Positions 40,299 through 47,495 are shown, counted from the stretch's first letter. The stretch is DNA of 64,000 bases from Salvator merianae (GCA_003586115.2 QVOM02000112.1:51334212-51398211); one strand, 5' to 3'. Made by a program: numbers and translations. Notes: a model not told the origin generated them from the sequence alone.

Positions 40299-43200
40299 CA
40301 AGTCCTTCTTGGGATATCATTCCCTTAAATTATTGAACATTTCTATGGGTTGGTTGGTGCATACATAAAAAGCAATGAGAAATGCACCTTGATGTTTGCA
40401 GGCTGCTCAGCAACAGACTGTCGGTTCAGCTGGAACAGCCTTTGCATTAGAACAAGAAGATATACCTGATAGTTGTTCTGAACTTGGAATGACAAAAATT
40501 CATGCCCAGTTCTTTGGAAAGCAAAAGCCTGCAGGTCAGCTGTTTAGAAACACTATGTCTTAAGTGAACATTTTGCAGGAATATACTGTTGATCAACAAA
40601 GCATTAAGACTCATGAAACAGAATTAAAATGACTTGTTTATGAAGAGTTTTTCAGTTTCTTCTCAGCAGCCAATCAGCTGCCTATGGTAATCCACAAGCA
40701 GGGCATGAAGGCAACAGTTGTCTCCTTTGATTGCTCCCTAGCGACTGGTATTACTGACATGGTGTCCTTTCCCTGTTGTGTTCACGGTCTGGGAAAAGAA
40801 CTTGGGCCTAAAAGTACAGGGTGTTTCAAAAAGATGGAGCAGATTTGAAATCACTATACCTTTGCAACTGCGAACCGCCCATGAATGAAACTCTTACCAC
40901 TTGAAGGGGCGGGGCATAGAGTTTCAAAAGGTTACCGCCAGATGACTCTCCCAGCACATGAACAGCCGCTCGCCTCAGTCATTCACAAGATGGCGATCCC
41001 GCAACACAGGGCGTTTTGTGTTCTGCAGTTCAGCAAGATCCCCAGACATTATACCTTGTGACTTTTTCTTGTGAGGATATGTCAAAGACTGTGTTTTTGT
41101 GCCATCATTAGTGACTAATCTGGATGACTTCAAAACCAGAATCATGGCAGCAGTGACTTCAATGGAAGATGATACTTTGAGAGGCATTGGAGATGAATTA
41201 AACTATCGTCTCAATGTTGTCTGTACAGCAGGTGGAGGGCACATAGTGCATTTATAAAATGGTTAGTAAAACTTGATCACTCGTTAAACCGTTTGTAACT
41301 TTTTGCATAATTGTAACATGTTGCCATTGTGAAATATACTACTTTGAAACTGGGTTCATCTTTTCGAAACACCCTGAACAATCCTAAAAAATAAGTAGGA
41401 GTATACATCAAGAAGGAAACATGAGCATATATTGAAGCCTCTGTGAAAGACACCTAGACACCTAAACAAAGGCCATGACTCGACTTACCCGAGAAGATAC
41501 CTCTGAGGACCCTGTTTTTTTCTGGCATGTTGCGTCTCCATTTTTGGTGGTGACTAACACCTGCAGAGTGTGCCCACCCACCCAAGGCACCTGCACCCTG
41601 AAGGTGAGTGCCCCCTGACACAGCAGGAAAATCTGCCCCCAGTCGTCTCCCTTCTGATTTAAAGAATTAGATTTATTTATGAATGGGAATTGTATCTATA
41701 TTAAGAGTCACTGGTCCATAAAGACATGGCCGGCACAACCGGAAACCCAGAGGCAAAGGCCATTCTCATAATCCAGGGATGGCCAACTGTACATAATCTC
41801 ACACATTTTATTCAGAAGTAGATCCCACTATGTTCAGTAGGGCTTCCTTTTTAAGGGCTGTGCACAGGACTTACAACTTGCAGTGCTCTACCTACCATTA
41901 CCATTACCTGGCCCAACTTCCTTTTATCTGCCTTGTTCCTTGACCTAAATCTCCAATGGTCATCATATACGACTGACCTCTAAGACACCTTTTCAGACAT
42001 TTGGGCCGCATCTCCACTTACCTTAATAGGGCTCCTCCCTGTGTACCTGCAGGAAGTACCTGCTGCCGCCCTGGCTCCATTTTTGGCAGCAGCCTTTGTT
42101 TTGTGGAACAATCACTTGCAGGGGTGTCTACAAAGCATATTGGTTTCTTCCTGCCCTGCAACACCATGGAAAATGGTATCACCTTGCTCTGAAATGGGGA
42201 TGTGGAGGACTCCACAAATGCTATGCCTCTCTTATCTGCATAGACAGAGCCACCTCTCCAGGAAGTGGAGGTGAGATCTCAGTCTCACCAATAGAGGAAA
42301 TAAAGCATTCAAAATCTGGTAGAATGTAGGCTTTCACGGCCAGCTTCAATCTCATTTGTAGTAGTTTTTGGGCTGTTCCGTGTTCCATAGTTCTTCTGAG
42401 AACCTAAGCTTTCGAACATAGCTATGATGTCCATCTTCAGAAAATTTAACTTCTGGAAGAATCAAAATCCTCTGAAGATGGACACCATAGCTCTGTCCAA
42501 AAGCTTAGGTTCTCAGAAGAACTATGGAAAATGGCACAACAGCCCAAAAACTAGTACCAATGAGACATTCAAAATCTATGTTTTAGAAAAGTGCCTTTTC
42601 TCTCTTTTTGCTCACAAAGTAGAATGGCAGAAGGTACAAAGTAACACACCAATACCTCCAGGATTTGTCACTTTCATAAATGGTAACAGAACACTTCAAC
42701 AGTTTACATACCAAAAAGGCACTCACATTCAACTCTTTTTTCCAGCATTGCCAACTGGCTGGCAACTTCAGTTCGTAATTCATCTATTTTAAATACCCTA
42801 AAGTAAGACAGAGAAAGAGAAGGACACCTCATATAACAGTACAAGCACATATTTATACAGCTGCATGAACATTACATATAAAACTAGTTCCCATTGAGGA
42901 GGAAAAAAAATAATATCAAAACCAACCAACTTCAGCACATGTTTAAACGCCATTTTCATGTTTTAAAAAAGGTGAAGTAATGAAATAGTTTCCTTATCTA
43001 GTGATCCAATGCAAACTTTGTACATTTTATCTTTTTCTTATTGTAATCCACTCTAGCACTTTTTGGTGAAGGGCAGGATATAAACAAACAAACAGAAAGA
43101 TTCTGGTATATAAATGATAAGAGCTTCCACTGCTCTGATAAGAACTGGCAAATATTTCACATTATTTTCACTGGATGGGAAGATTTGCACATGCGGAGCT

Positions 43201-43776
43201 CTTTCCTTTAAAAAAGATGCAAAGCTTTATTTCTTTGAAATAACTGACGAAGCCCAAATGCACAAAAGGAGCTCTATTTTTCCCCTACACTTGACACGTG
43301 AGGCCTGCAATGGGTCAGGATATGTACCACTAAATTCTAAAGGGTACATCTACATGTACATATGAAGATATAGTCCACATCTCCATTATGCAATGAAGGC
43401 GCATCTGGGGAGAGGTGCTGGAGCCATTTTGGGCCAGATAAAGATAAATGTAAGTGCGCAAGACAGCAACTCCCAGGTTTCTACCTTGCACCTTGACATG
43501 GCTTATTGATACAGGCTGCGGCGATCCAAGGGGCCGATGCTCATGCATGCAGAGGTTAAGCTTGCCCTCCAAGCACAAGCATAGATATTATGGTCTGGCC
43601 CAGCAGCAATGGAGACAGGGAGGCATGTTAGTAGGCTAAGGTGACGCCTATCTCTATGTGTCTTAAGCTACTTGACAGAAGCTGTCACATGTATACATCT
43701 GATCTTGATCCCAGATGCACTGATTATATTCTCTATGCCTTTTTATTCATTTTGTGTTAATTTTTTTTGTTCCTTT

Positions 43777-43816
<40 letters not shown>

Positions 43817-46247
43817 TCGCAACTGGATAGCTTACAAACCTTATGAAGGCATTCTTGTTTGCTAAAACGCTTTTATAAGATTAGAACTTAAGAACATAAG
43901 ATGAGCCCTGCAGCATCCTGTCTCACACAGAGCCCCCAAATTGCCTCTGGATATTTTCAAGCAGATCATCTCTTAAATGCTGTCTTTCAAAGGCTGAAGA
44001 AGCCTAGATGTAGCCTGAGTTTGTGAGAAAGGTATTCTAGCCCCTCAATCATTCTGCTTGCCCCTTTCTCCACTTTTTCCAGTTCCTTTCTGAGGTATGG
44101 TTAGCAGAATTGTACACAATATTCCAAATGTGGCCTCACCATATATTTAAAAAGAGGCACAATGATACTTGCTGATTTATTTTCTGTTCTCTTCCTAATT
44201 ATCCTTAGCATTGAATTTGCTTTTTTCACTGCTGTGGTGCACTGGGTCAACACCTTCATTGAGCTGTCTACCAGAATCCCAAGATCCCTTTCCTGGTCTG
44301 ACATGGAAGGCTTGGCCCCCATCAGTTTACAGGTGTAATTGGGGTTCTTTTCCCCAATGTGCATCACTTTGCACTTACTAAGATTAAAGCTCATTTGCCA
44401 CTTCATTGCCCACTCACCCAAGGTCAAGAGATCCCTCTGAAGCTCTTCACAATCTCTTTCAGCTTTTAGTACCTTGAATAATTTAGTGTCATCAGCAACC
44501 TTTGCTATCTCACTGCTTATCCCCACTTCTAGATAATTTATGAATAAATTAAAAAGCACAGGTATCAGTACAGAACCTTGGGGGATCCCACTTCTCATGT
44601 CTTTTCACTCTGAGGAGTGTCCATTTATTTCTATACTCTGTCTCCTTCATTTAGCCAGTTACCAGCCCAGGACAGGACCTTGACTGATGGGTTTATCCCT
44701 GACTGATGAGTTTATTCAAGAGCCTCTGATGAAGTACTTTGTCAAAAGCCTTCTGAAAGTCTAGACAATGTGTATTGGATCATCTTTATCCATATGGAGG
44801 GAGGCGGGAGGTGGGGGGAAGCAGTTTCACCGCGATCGTGGTTGCAACTGCTTCCCGCTCCCCCACCCCCCCGTAGAAGGCAGCTAATGGGGGGGGGGGA
44901 TAGGGGAGCTTCAGAGGGGTAGCTGGAAGTGGCGGGAGTATGTTGGAAGCCTCGCCATCCCCCCAGACCCCCTGCCTCTTCCTGCTATCCCTCTGAAGCT
45001 CCCCCATCCCCCCCCGTCAGCTGCTGCCGCGATCGTGACTGCAACTGCTTCCCGCCCCCCCCAGACAGCAGCACATATCAGGGGATGGGGGGCGGCGGGA
45101 AGTGGGGGGGGGCTTCGGAGAGGTGGCAGGAGGCAGCCATGGCCTTGGGGAGAATCAGGAGGGCGACAGGAGGTGGCCTTGCTGGATCCATTTCTTACTG
45201 AAATGGACTCAGAGTTGGGATTATCCAAATTTAGGATAATCCCCTTCCAGGCAGGAAACTCCCCGGAAAAACTGGAAACACAATTTAGCATCTGGTTTCC
45301 AAGAAGTGAAAACGTCCTCCATCCCCAGAAAACATGAAGTGTGACCACGGCCTAAATTAATACTAAGAGCATGATTTACGTTGGTAGAAGCAATGCTAAC
45401 TTTCCTTCAGCACTGCTTGCTCCTTTTTGTGTGTACTAATTTTATCCTTAATAATGGTTTCCATTACTTTACCTGGAACTGATGTTAAGCTGATGTTATG
45501 TTTGCTACCCTCCAGTCTTAAGGGACAGAGCCTGGTCTTAGGGAACAATTACGTATCTTGGCCATAAGATCAGCAATTTCATATTTGAGTTATTTAAGAA
45601 CTCTCAGATGAATGCCATTTGGTTAGCATTTAGCATCTAAAACAGTGAGAACCTCTTTCCTGGTTACCTCTATCGAATTTAATTCTTCTGATTTCTTCCC
45701 GGAAAAGAGAGGCTCAGCTTTAGACATACACCCTCTGTTTTCCTCAGTAAAACAGAAGAAAAGAATTGTCTACAGATAGAAGAAATATATCTATTTATCC
45801 TCTATCTTCTCTCTATCTGTTCATCCACCTCTCTAACTTACATCTAATCTCTATGAAGCAGATTCAGCCAGCAAGGATTAGTTTCCCCAGCTTTTAAAAG
45901 CAATTGTTGTACAATCTGTGCATGTTTACCCAGTGGCAAATCCTACCATGTATATTGGGATTTGCTTTCCAGTAAGGACTCAAAGGACTGCAGCATTAAA
46001 TGAATTCATCTTTTCCTTCCTGGCTGGTCTCCATTAACCTATATGACTTAGGCACAATCTGTTCAATACATGGAACAGTCAAAGAAAGTCTGATGGAATT
46101 ACTGATGGATGGAGTACGTTGTTTGAGGACTGCAGTGTACAAATATTTACAAGAAACAGAAAGATTTGTGAAGTAGTATCTCAAAATTTTACCTTGAAAA
46201 TTGCTCAATCACCTGCGCCAACAAATTCCGGAAGAATTCCTCTTTTT
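1639..46247 (-). CDS. PDE9A: PDE9A, cGMP-specific 3',5'-cyclic phosphodiesterase 9A (12 internal exons, partial)
   Basis: Hydrolyses cGMP to 5'-GMP; PDE9A is the high-affinity, cGMP-selective member of the class I phosphodiesterases and lacks GAF domains. Twelve exons join on the minus strand in one frame: 46193-46247, 42727-42797, 38663-38747, 26326-26407, 21778-21852, 17731-17817, 14753-14857, 12183-12265, 11005-11161, 8269-8382, 5354-5458 and 1639-1767 (1148 bp, 382 whole codons). Phases agree at every junction and every intron is GT-AG. The product starts with a helical linker ([17 protein letters not shown]), then CPCKYSFLD, then the catalytic domain with [29 protein letters not shown] and TAQIGF. 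In human PDE9A2 numbering these carry His252, His256, His292, Asp293, Asp402, Gln453 and Phe456, all retained. No stop or frameshift was found, so the gene looks functional. The N-terminus and about 60 C-terminal residues are outside the window. Assignment to PDE9A is from remembered family sequence. Confidence 0.96.
2614..2758 (+). repeat. Retroposon 3' end with GAAT/AAAT tail
   Basis: The text from TTAGATTGTAAACCTGAGGG to GGCATATAAATAAATGG is the common L2/SINE-type 3' end of sauropsid retroposons, followed by a GAAT microsatellite (2725-2758). Confidence 0.65.
3500..3635 (+). mobile_element. CR1-clade LINE 3' end
   Basis: Sense-strand 3' end: GAATGCCCAAGAAGCAATTG, then GGACTAGATGGGCTGTGGCC and tail CTTATGTTCTTATG. 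Same family as the antisense copies at 9966-10330, 43884-44799 and 63133-63712. Confidence 0.75.
4818..4940. repeat. (TTCC)n microsatellite / polypyrimidine tract
   Basis: Near-perfect TTCC tetranucleotides to about 4885, then an impure pyrimidine tract to about 4940. The long translations across it (Gly-Arg-Lys repeats on minus, Pro-Ser repeats on plus) are artefacts. Confidence 0.95.
5354..5458 (-). CDS. PDE9A: PDE9A exon: [10 protein letters not shown], metal-ligand Asp
   Basis: Thirty-five codons, phase 0 at both ends, acceptor TGCTTTCAG and donor [26 protein letters not shown] continues to LLEEYFMQ. It holds Asp402 (metal ligand), Leu420 and Tyr424; Tyr424 is one of the residues linked to PDE9A inhibitor selectivity. 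Confidence 0.98.
5459..8268. other. PDE9A intron
   Basis: Mostly featureless AT-rich sequence. Two related blocks (about 7060-7165 and 7885-8045) share GGTTGGGGTTGCCACAAATA-like text and CAATCCCA, so they are copies of one dispersed repeat. The 159-codon open stretch at 7600-8079 runs through this repeat and has no recognisable protein. Confidence 0.65.
8269..8382 (-). CDS. PDE9A: PDE9A exon: [21 protein letters not shown]...
   Basis: Thirty-eight codons, phase 0 at both ends, acceptor TTGCATAG and donor GTAAGA. ATDMARH includes Met365 in human numbering, a substrate-pocket residue. [12 protein letters not shown] closes the exon. Confidence 0.97.
8383..11004. other. PDE9A intron
   Basis: Contains a CR1 fragment (9966-10330). 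The rest is unremarkable. Short open stretches at 8819-9246 and 9407-9814 overlap on both strands and have no homology I recognise. Confidence 0.65.
9966..10330 (-). mobile_element. CR1-clade LINE fragment (3' end, antisense)
   Basis: On the plus strand it reads GAGCCATGCAGGATCAGGCC at the left, then ATCTTCACCTGCTC, TAGAGG and CATCCAGG-like text: the reverse complement of the LINE 3' UTR. It matches the better-preserved copy at 63133-63712. Confidence 0.75.
11005..11161 (-). CDS. PDE9A: PDE9A exon: [26 protein letters not shown]...
   Basis: The largest exon found (157 bp): G completes Thr, then 52 codons to FKRIRQ; acceptor ACATTAG, donor GTAAGC. It carries [10 protein letters not shown], the conserved His segment lining the active site. 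The stretch [12 protein letters not shown] is the least conserved part compared with human. Confidence 0.98.
12183..12265 (-). CDS. PDE9A: PDE9A exon: [11 protein letters not shown] metal-binding motif
   Basis: Acceptor TGCTCAG, donor GTACGT. It reads [20 protein letters not shown] then DHPGYNN and ends with AC of a split Thr codon. The HD pair (His292, Asp293) binds the catalytic metals and names the PDE/HD superfamily motif. Both donor choice (AC|GTACGT, not GTATCA) and phase are fixed by the start of the next exon. Confidence 0.98.
12625..12720 (+). mobile_element. L2-type LINE reverse-transcriptase fragment
   Basis: Plus-strand translation resembles [15 protein letters not shown] then ILKLNPG, the segment just after the YADD box of L2-type reverse transcriptases; compare the longer copy at 30380-31540. 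Confidence 0.6.
13366..13580. repeat. Long foldback (inverted-repeat) element, copy 1
   Basis: The left arm (about 13366-13451) and right arm (about 13463-13548) are reverse complements over roughly 85 bases, e.g. GTTCTTCTGAGAACCTAAGC against GCTTAGGTTCTCAGAAGAAT. The loop is about 12 bases. The right side extends into GTGAAAGCCTACATTCTACC, which is also the start of copy 2 (42318-42565) in reverse complement. Confidence 0.85.
13586..13990 (+). mobile_element. L2-type LINE fragment (3' ORF part)
   Basis: Degenerate text parallel to 17100-17450: GACC-TTGTTCAAG, TGTAATGCACTTTATGTG, AAAATGCAGTAGCCAGGATT and GATTCAAGGTTCC are the 'LQ.QNAVARI...L' region of L2 ORF2. Many stops. Confidence 0.55.
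14753..14857 (-). CDS. PDE9A: PDE9A exon: HNFRH metal-binding motif
   Basis: Thirty-five codons, phase 0 at both ends; acceptor TTTTTTACAG, donor GTGTAG. It reads [20 protein letters not shown] and continues TQMMYSM to CSLQ. It contains His252 (proton donor) and His256 (metal ligand) in human PDE9A2 numbering. The donor is followed at once by a CAG/CTG-rich run at about 14717-14737. Confidence 0.97.
16508..16733. mobile_element. Non-autonomous TIR element 'GGGCCTGTTCGCACTTT', copy 1
   Basis: The left end GGGCCTGTTCGCACTTTAGT is mirrored by GAAGGTGAGAAAAGGCCC at the right. The interior (CAGCATTTGCACTGTGGGTG and a GCAGACAG-like block) is shared with copies at 49984-50387 and 58881-59254. No coding capacity. 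Confidence 0.65.
17080..17665 (+). mobile_element. L2-type LINE 3' end
   Basis: Degenerate ORF2 end: TATAAGGCCCTGAACAACTTG then GGACCAGGGTACTTG, a GTGGTGCCCATACTCTGGAA block, and a 3' tail ending TGATATAAATGTTTTAAATA. Many stops. Sense orientation opposite to PDE9A. Confidence 0.75.
17731..17817 (-). CDS. PDE9A: PDE9A exon: [15 protein letters not shown]...TLKRWL
   Basis: Twenty-nine codons, phase 0 at both ends, acceptor TTTTTTGCAG and donor GTAAGA. It codes for catalytic-domain helices ahead of the metal site. Differences from human are conservative (R to K, V to I). Confidence 0.96.
17976..18240 (-). mobile_element. CR1-clade LINE, internally deleted antisense copy
   Basis: The 3' terminus (GTAAGAACGTAAGAGGAGCC on plus) is joined directly to ORF sequence (GATCAGCAATTTCACATCTG, ATGAATGCCGTCTGATCCCG) that normally lies far upstream. 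The same ORF block occurs at 45560-45745. Confidence 0.7.
20247..20755. mobile_element. Non-autonomous TIR element ('GGCCCTTTCTGCACTTAC')
   Basis: The left GGCCCTTTCTGCACTTACTT is mirrored by GGGCTTGTGCAGAAAGGTCC at the right. Interior blocks (GATCTGGATCAG, TTTGGTGCACTACTGAAAT) recur at 19739-20115 and 24840-25125, so at least three copies lie in this gene. Confidence 0.6.
21778..21852 (-). CDS. PDE9A: PDE9A exon: start of catalytic domain ([25 protein letters not shown])
   Basis: Exactly 25 codons, phase 0 at both ends, acceptor TTCCACAG and donor GTAACA. The core [16 protein letters not shown] is identical to human PDE9A as remembered and opens the PDE catalytic fold. Confidence 0.97.
21853..26325. 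other. PDE9A intron
   Basis: Contains a third copy of the GGCCC...TGCAC TIR family (about 24840-25125), an internally repetitive block (25160-25385, CAAACAGGCAGGGT twice) around an 18-T run, and an L2 3' end (26120-26260). The 136-codon open stretch at 22372-22782 has overlapping open frames and no recognised protein. Confidence 0.6.
26120..26265 (+). mobile_element. L2-type LINE 3' tail
   Basis: TTAAAACACACCTCTTCACC matches the LKTHLF C-terminus common to L2-like ORF2, followed by the usual T-rich 3' UTR (TTTTTAATGTCTGTTTTAAC). Confidence 0.6.
26326..26407 (-). CDS. PDE9A: PDE9A exon: [25 protein letters not shown]
   Basis: Acceptor TCTACACAG, donor GTACAG. One base completes Arg, followed by 27 codons ending at a codon boundary. 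This is the conserved stretch between the linker helices and the catalytic domain. The Cys-Pro-Cys motif and RRDVP are characteristic of PDE9A. Confidence 0.96.
27199..27257. repeat. Perfect 19-bp inverted repeat with 21-nt loop
   Basis: The arms GTTTCTTTGAACACATGAA (27199-27217) and TTCATGTGTTCAAAGAAAC (27239-27257) are exact reverse complements. Confidence 0.9.
30380..31540 (+). mobile_element. L2-type LINE, degenerate reverse-transcriptase region
   Basis: Broken plus-strand frames read in order ANIPFLAK (thumb-proximal), LLDL-GAFDT (motif A-like), an [13 protein letters not shown] block, then [10 protein letters not shown] (RT motif C, catalytic YADD intact). Several stops and frameshifts leave no functional ORF. 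The 151-codon open stretch at 30400-30855 is part of it. Not a host gene. Confidence 0.85.
31630..31870 (+). mobile_element. CR1-clade LINE fragment, sense
   Basis: GAGCTCCAGAGAGACCTCTTG corresponds to the E-L-Q-R-D-L-L segment of the RT at 44101-44598. It then jumps to 3' UTR text (GAGAATGCCCAGAAGCAATT), so most of the 3' ORF is deleted. Confidence 0.7.
34826..35105 (-). mobile_element. CR1 LINE 3' end (classical tail)
   Basis: On plus it starts with the octamer-type tail TCATAGAATCATAGAATCAT and AGAGTTGGAAGGGAC, then CATCGAGTCCAACCCCCTGC and CAGCCTTTCCTTGAAGATCT. This is the widely known CR1 3' end of birds and reptiles in antisense. It is a different subfamily from the TTATGTTC-tailed copies. 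Confidence 0.9.
35705..35840. repeat. Diverged short tandem motif GCCAGGYRGCA
   Basis: Four occurrences at 35705, 35741, 35787 and 35823 (the last as GCTGGGCAACA), spaced 36-46 bases, within an 86-codon plus-strand open stretch. Probably a decayed minisatellite. Confidence 0.5.
38663..38747 (-). CDS. PDE9A: PDE9A exon: coiled linker ([29 protein letters not shown])
   Basis: Acceptor TTGACAG, donor GTGAGT. The 85-bp exon supplies TG to complete a Leu codon, then [17 protein letters not shown] and [10 protein letters not shown], nearly identical to human. It is charged and helical with no catalytic residues. It lies 12 kb from the next exon, the largest gap in the gene as seen here. Confidence 0.95.
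39926..40134. mobile_element. hAT MITE with long TIRs and 8-bp TSD
   Basis: The element is 39934-40126 (193 bp). Arms of about 60 bp are reverse complements: CAGTGACGGCTCGTCG... at the left against CGACGAGTCGGTGCTG at the right, including CTCCCCTTCCAGCAACATGC. The flanks are ATTGTGGA (39926-39933) and ATTGCGGA (40127-40134), a 7/8 match. No coding capacity. Confidence 0.85.
40265..40297. repeat. (AC)n microsatellite
   Basis: Sixteen AC dinucleotides without interruption. Confidence 0.95.
40817..41376 (+). mobile_element. Mariner-like (IS630-Tc1-mariner) element, internally deleted transposase
   Basis: The TIRs are CAGGGTGTTTCAAAAAGATG (40817) and CATCTTTTCGAAACACCCTG (ending 41376), one mismatch over 20 bases, with TA before the left end. 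A start at 40990 opens [16 protein letters not shown], the N-terminus typical of one mariner-like transposase group. It breaks off and in another frame from about 41041 continues [15 protein letters not shown], then [17 protein letters not shown], to LNYRLNVV and GGGHIVHL, ending TAA at about 41258. The C-terminal part holds the third catalytic-Asp motif (PDxxPCDFFLWG; Trp is now TGA). The helix-turn-helix and the first two catalytic Asp are deleted. Group identity is from memory of similar proteins, mostly in arthropods. Confidence 0.8.
42306..42577. mobile_element. Long foldback element, copy 2, with 12-bp direct repeats
   Basis: The element is 42318-42565. It shares arm sequence with copy 1 (AGTTCTTCTGAGAACCTAAG and its complement TTAGGTTCTCAGAAGAACTA), separated here by an inserted AT-rich centre. 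It starts GGTAGAATGTAGGCTTTCAC. Exact 12-bp flanks CATTCAAAATCT lie at 42306-42317 and 42566-42577. Confidence 0.85.
42727..42797 (-). CDS. PDE9A: PDE9A exon: helical linker ([23 protein letters not shown])
   Basis: The acceptor CTTTAG is followed by G, which completes Arg from the previous exon. Then come 23 codons and a final T before a GTGAGT donor. Heptad-like spacing of Leu and Val fits the helical linker that precedes the PDE9A catalytic domain. Phase joins both neighbours without gaps. Confidence 0.92.
43774..43818. repeat. (TTTC)n microsatellite
   Basis: About ten uninterrupted TTTC units. Confidence 0.95.
43884..44799 (-). mobile_element. CR1-clade LINE reverse transcriptase and 3' UTR (part A)
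   Basis: The longest preserved RT in the window: minus-strand frame 44101-44598 (165 codons) reads [20 protein letters not shown] (RT motif B region), then KVADDTKLF (motif C; Tyr replaced by Val), [10 protein letters not shown], and [11 protein letters not shown] stop follows and the sequence runs into a shortened end ([14 protein letters not shown], LSHK) and the 3' terminus at 43884 (CTTAAGAACATAAGATGAGC on plus). Inactive copy. Continues upstream at 45351. Confidence 0.85.
44800..45350. mobile_element. GC- and CpG-rich insert splitting a CR1 copy
   Basis: Sharp change to G/C runs and CpG. CGCGATCGTG-GCAACTGCTTCCCGC occurs twice (about 44831 and 45028) with G/C runs after each. The right end is GTGTGACCACGGCCTAA, whose complement TTAGGCCGTGGTCACACTT resembles the TTAAGGCCGTGTCTCCACTT repeat at 14902. 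CR1 homology stops at about 44799 and resumes at about 45351. Confidence 0.6.
45351..45745 (-). mobile_element. CR1-clade LINE ORF2 (part B, upstream of the insert)
   Basis: Antisense ORF2 text: TTGGTAGAAGCAATGCTAAC, TTTCCATTACTTTACCTGGA, AGATCAGCAATTTCATATTT, TCTCAGATGAATGCCATTTG. These are the usual fingers/palm stretches of CR1 RT (the complement reads as IP..E..KM.TII). Continuous with part A if the insert is removed. Confidence 0.7.
46193..46247 (-). CDS. PDE9A: PDE9A exon: start of helical linker
   Basis: Most 5' exon recognised. It begins with two bases completing a split codon (xAA, probably Glu) after an AATAG acceptor, reads [17 protein letters not shown], and ends AG before a GTAAAA donor. 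It matches the human stretch EELIQSVLAQVAEQFSR in spacing. The donor is weaker than the others and the first half is less conserved, so the acceptor is the least certain border of the set. Confidence 0.85.
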
Positions 46248-46764
46248 CTATTAAAAAAATAATAATAGAAAACTAATGAGCGTAAAACATAGGATAGCTA
46301 TTCCAAATTCCTTACAAACAGTGGGAATAATAAAAAAAATTATAAGATGTGCTGGGCTGCTCCATACTTTACAAGGGTTGTCGCTACAGAGATCTTAGAA
46401 AACCTTTTCATCCAGTATTACCTTTTCTGTACAGAGGTGCGCAAGATGCAGATTTTCACTTTTGTTCCACATGAAGAAATTTCTTAAAATGTCAAAAAAT
46501 CATTAAAAATCAATCAAACCTCAGAAAAGATTGTGACTTGGGTGACAGCTCTAAGGCAAGCGGCCCTTCAACTCACTCTGTTTTGGAGAATGTAGCTTTA
46601 AAAACAGTTTATAAACTAGCTTAACTGTATAGCAGACCTGCCACATAATCAGCCAAACTAATTATCCTAGCCATACAAAAAGCCAAAAAAAATGGCCAAG
46701 TGTATCTGATATTTGACTGATTTTTAGCCAAAGTTGGCAGCCCTGTGTACAGGCTGGTTTATGA

Positions 46765-47495
46765 TTATTTTGCCCCAAGCTAGGGTCTCCAGCACAAGGT
46801 AGGTTATGGTAGTGAATTCCAAAGTCTGACTTTGTGTTGTGTAAAAATCTATTTGCTTTTGTCTGTCCTGATTTGTCCAGATCTTAATTTCATTAGGTGA
46901 CCCCTTGTTTTGGGGAAGGAAGAAAAACTCTCCCTATCTAGCCTTTCCAAACCATGCATAATTTTATATACTTCTATCACATCTCCTCTCACTCTTCTCC
47001 TTTCCAGTCTAAAAAGCCTCAACCACTGCAGCCTTTCATATGAAATACTTTCATCCCACTCATCATCTTAGGTGCTCTCTTTTGGAGCTTTTCCAATTCT
47101 GCTATATGCTTTTTCAAACAAAGTGACCAAAACTGCACACAGTATTCCAGATGCAGTCACACCACTGATTTGCACATGGGCATTGCAACATTAGCAGTTT
47201 TATTTTCATTACCATTTCTTATTTTCTTATTATCCCTAACATGCCATCAACATTTTTGACTGCAGATGCCTATTACGTAGAAGCCTTCATTGAACTATCT
47301 ACCTTTACTCCAAGATATCATCCCTGACCAGTTACAACCAGCTTAGATCCCATCAGAGTATAAGAAAGATAGGAATTTAATCTGCAATGGGCATCATTTT
47401 GCATTTGTTCATTACATCTGCCATTTACATGCCCAGTCGCCCAACATGTAGAGATCCTTCTAACTAACAGAGATCTCTAACTAATTTCAAGAAAT
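46765..47495 (-). mobile_element. CR1/L3-type LINE fragment, antisense
   Basis: On plus: AACCATGCATAATTTTATATAC, CTTTCCAGTCTAAAAAGCCTC, CACACAGTATTCCAGATGCA, GGCATTGCAACATT, ATGGGCATCATTTTGCATTTG. The order equals the complement of an RT C-terminus plus 3' ORF. More decayed than 43884-44799. Confidence 0.75.

Larger units (their letters stand above)
38748..42726. other. PDE9A intron
   Basis: Contains a hAT MITE (39934-40126), an AC microsatellite, a mariner-like element (40817-41376), a dispersed repeat starting GGGCCGCATCTCCACTTACC (42003) and a foldback element (42318-42565). The stretch 38750-39900 has no recognisable feature. Confidence 0.7.
42798..46192. other. PDE9A intron
   Basis: Contains an L2-type tail (43030-43100), a TTTC microsatellite, a CR1 reverse-transcriptase copy (43884-44799 and 45351-45745) and the GC-rich insert that splits it. 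The stretch 43100-43770 has nothing recognisable. Confidence 0.7.

Noticed and set aside
44101..44598. 165-codon minus-strand frame as a host gene
   Set aside because: Contains SGIPQGSVL and ADDTK reverse-transcriptase motifs and is part of a dead CR1 LINE.
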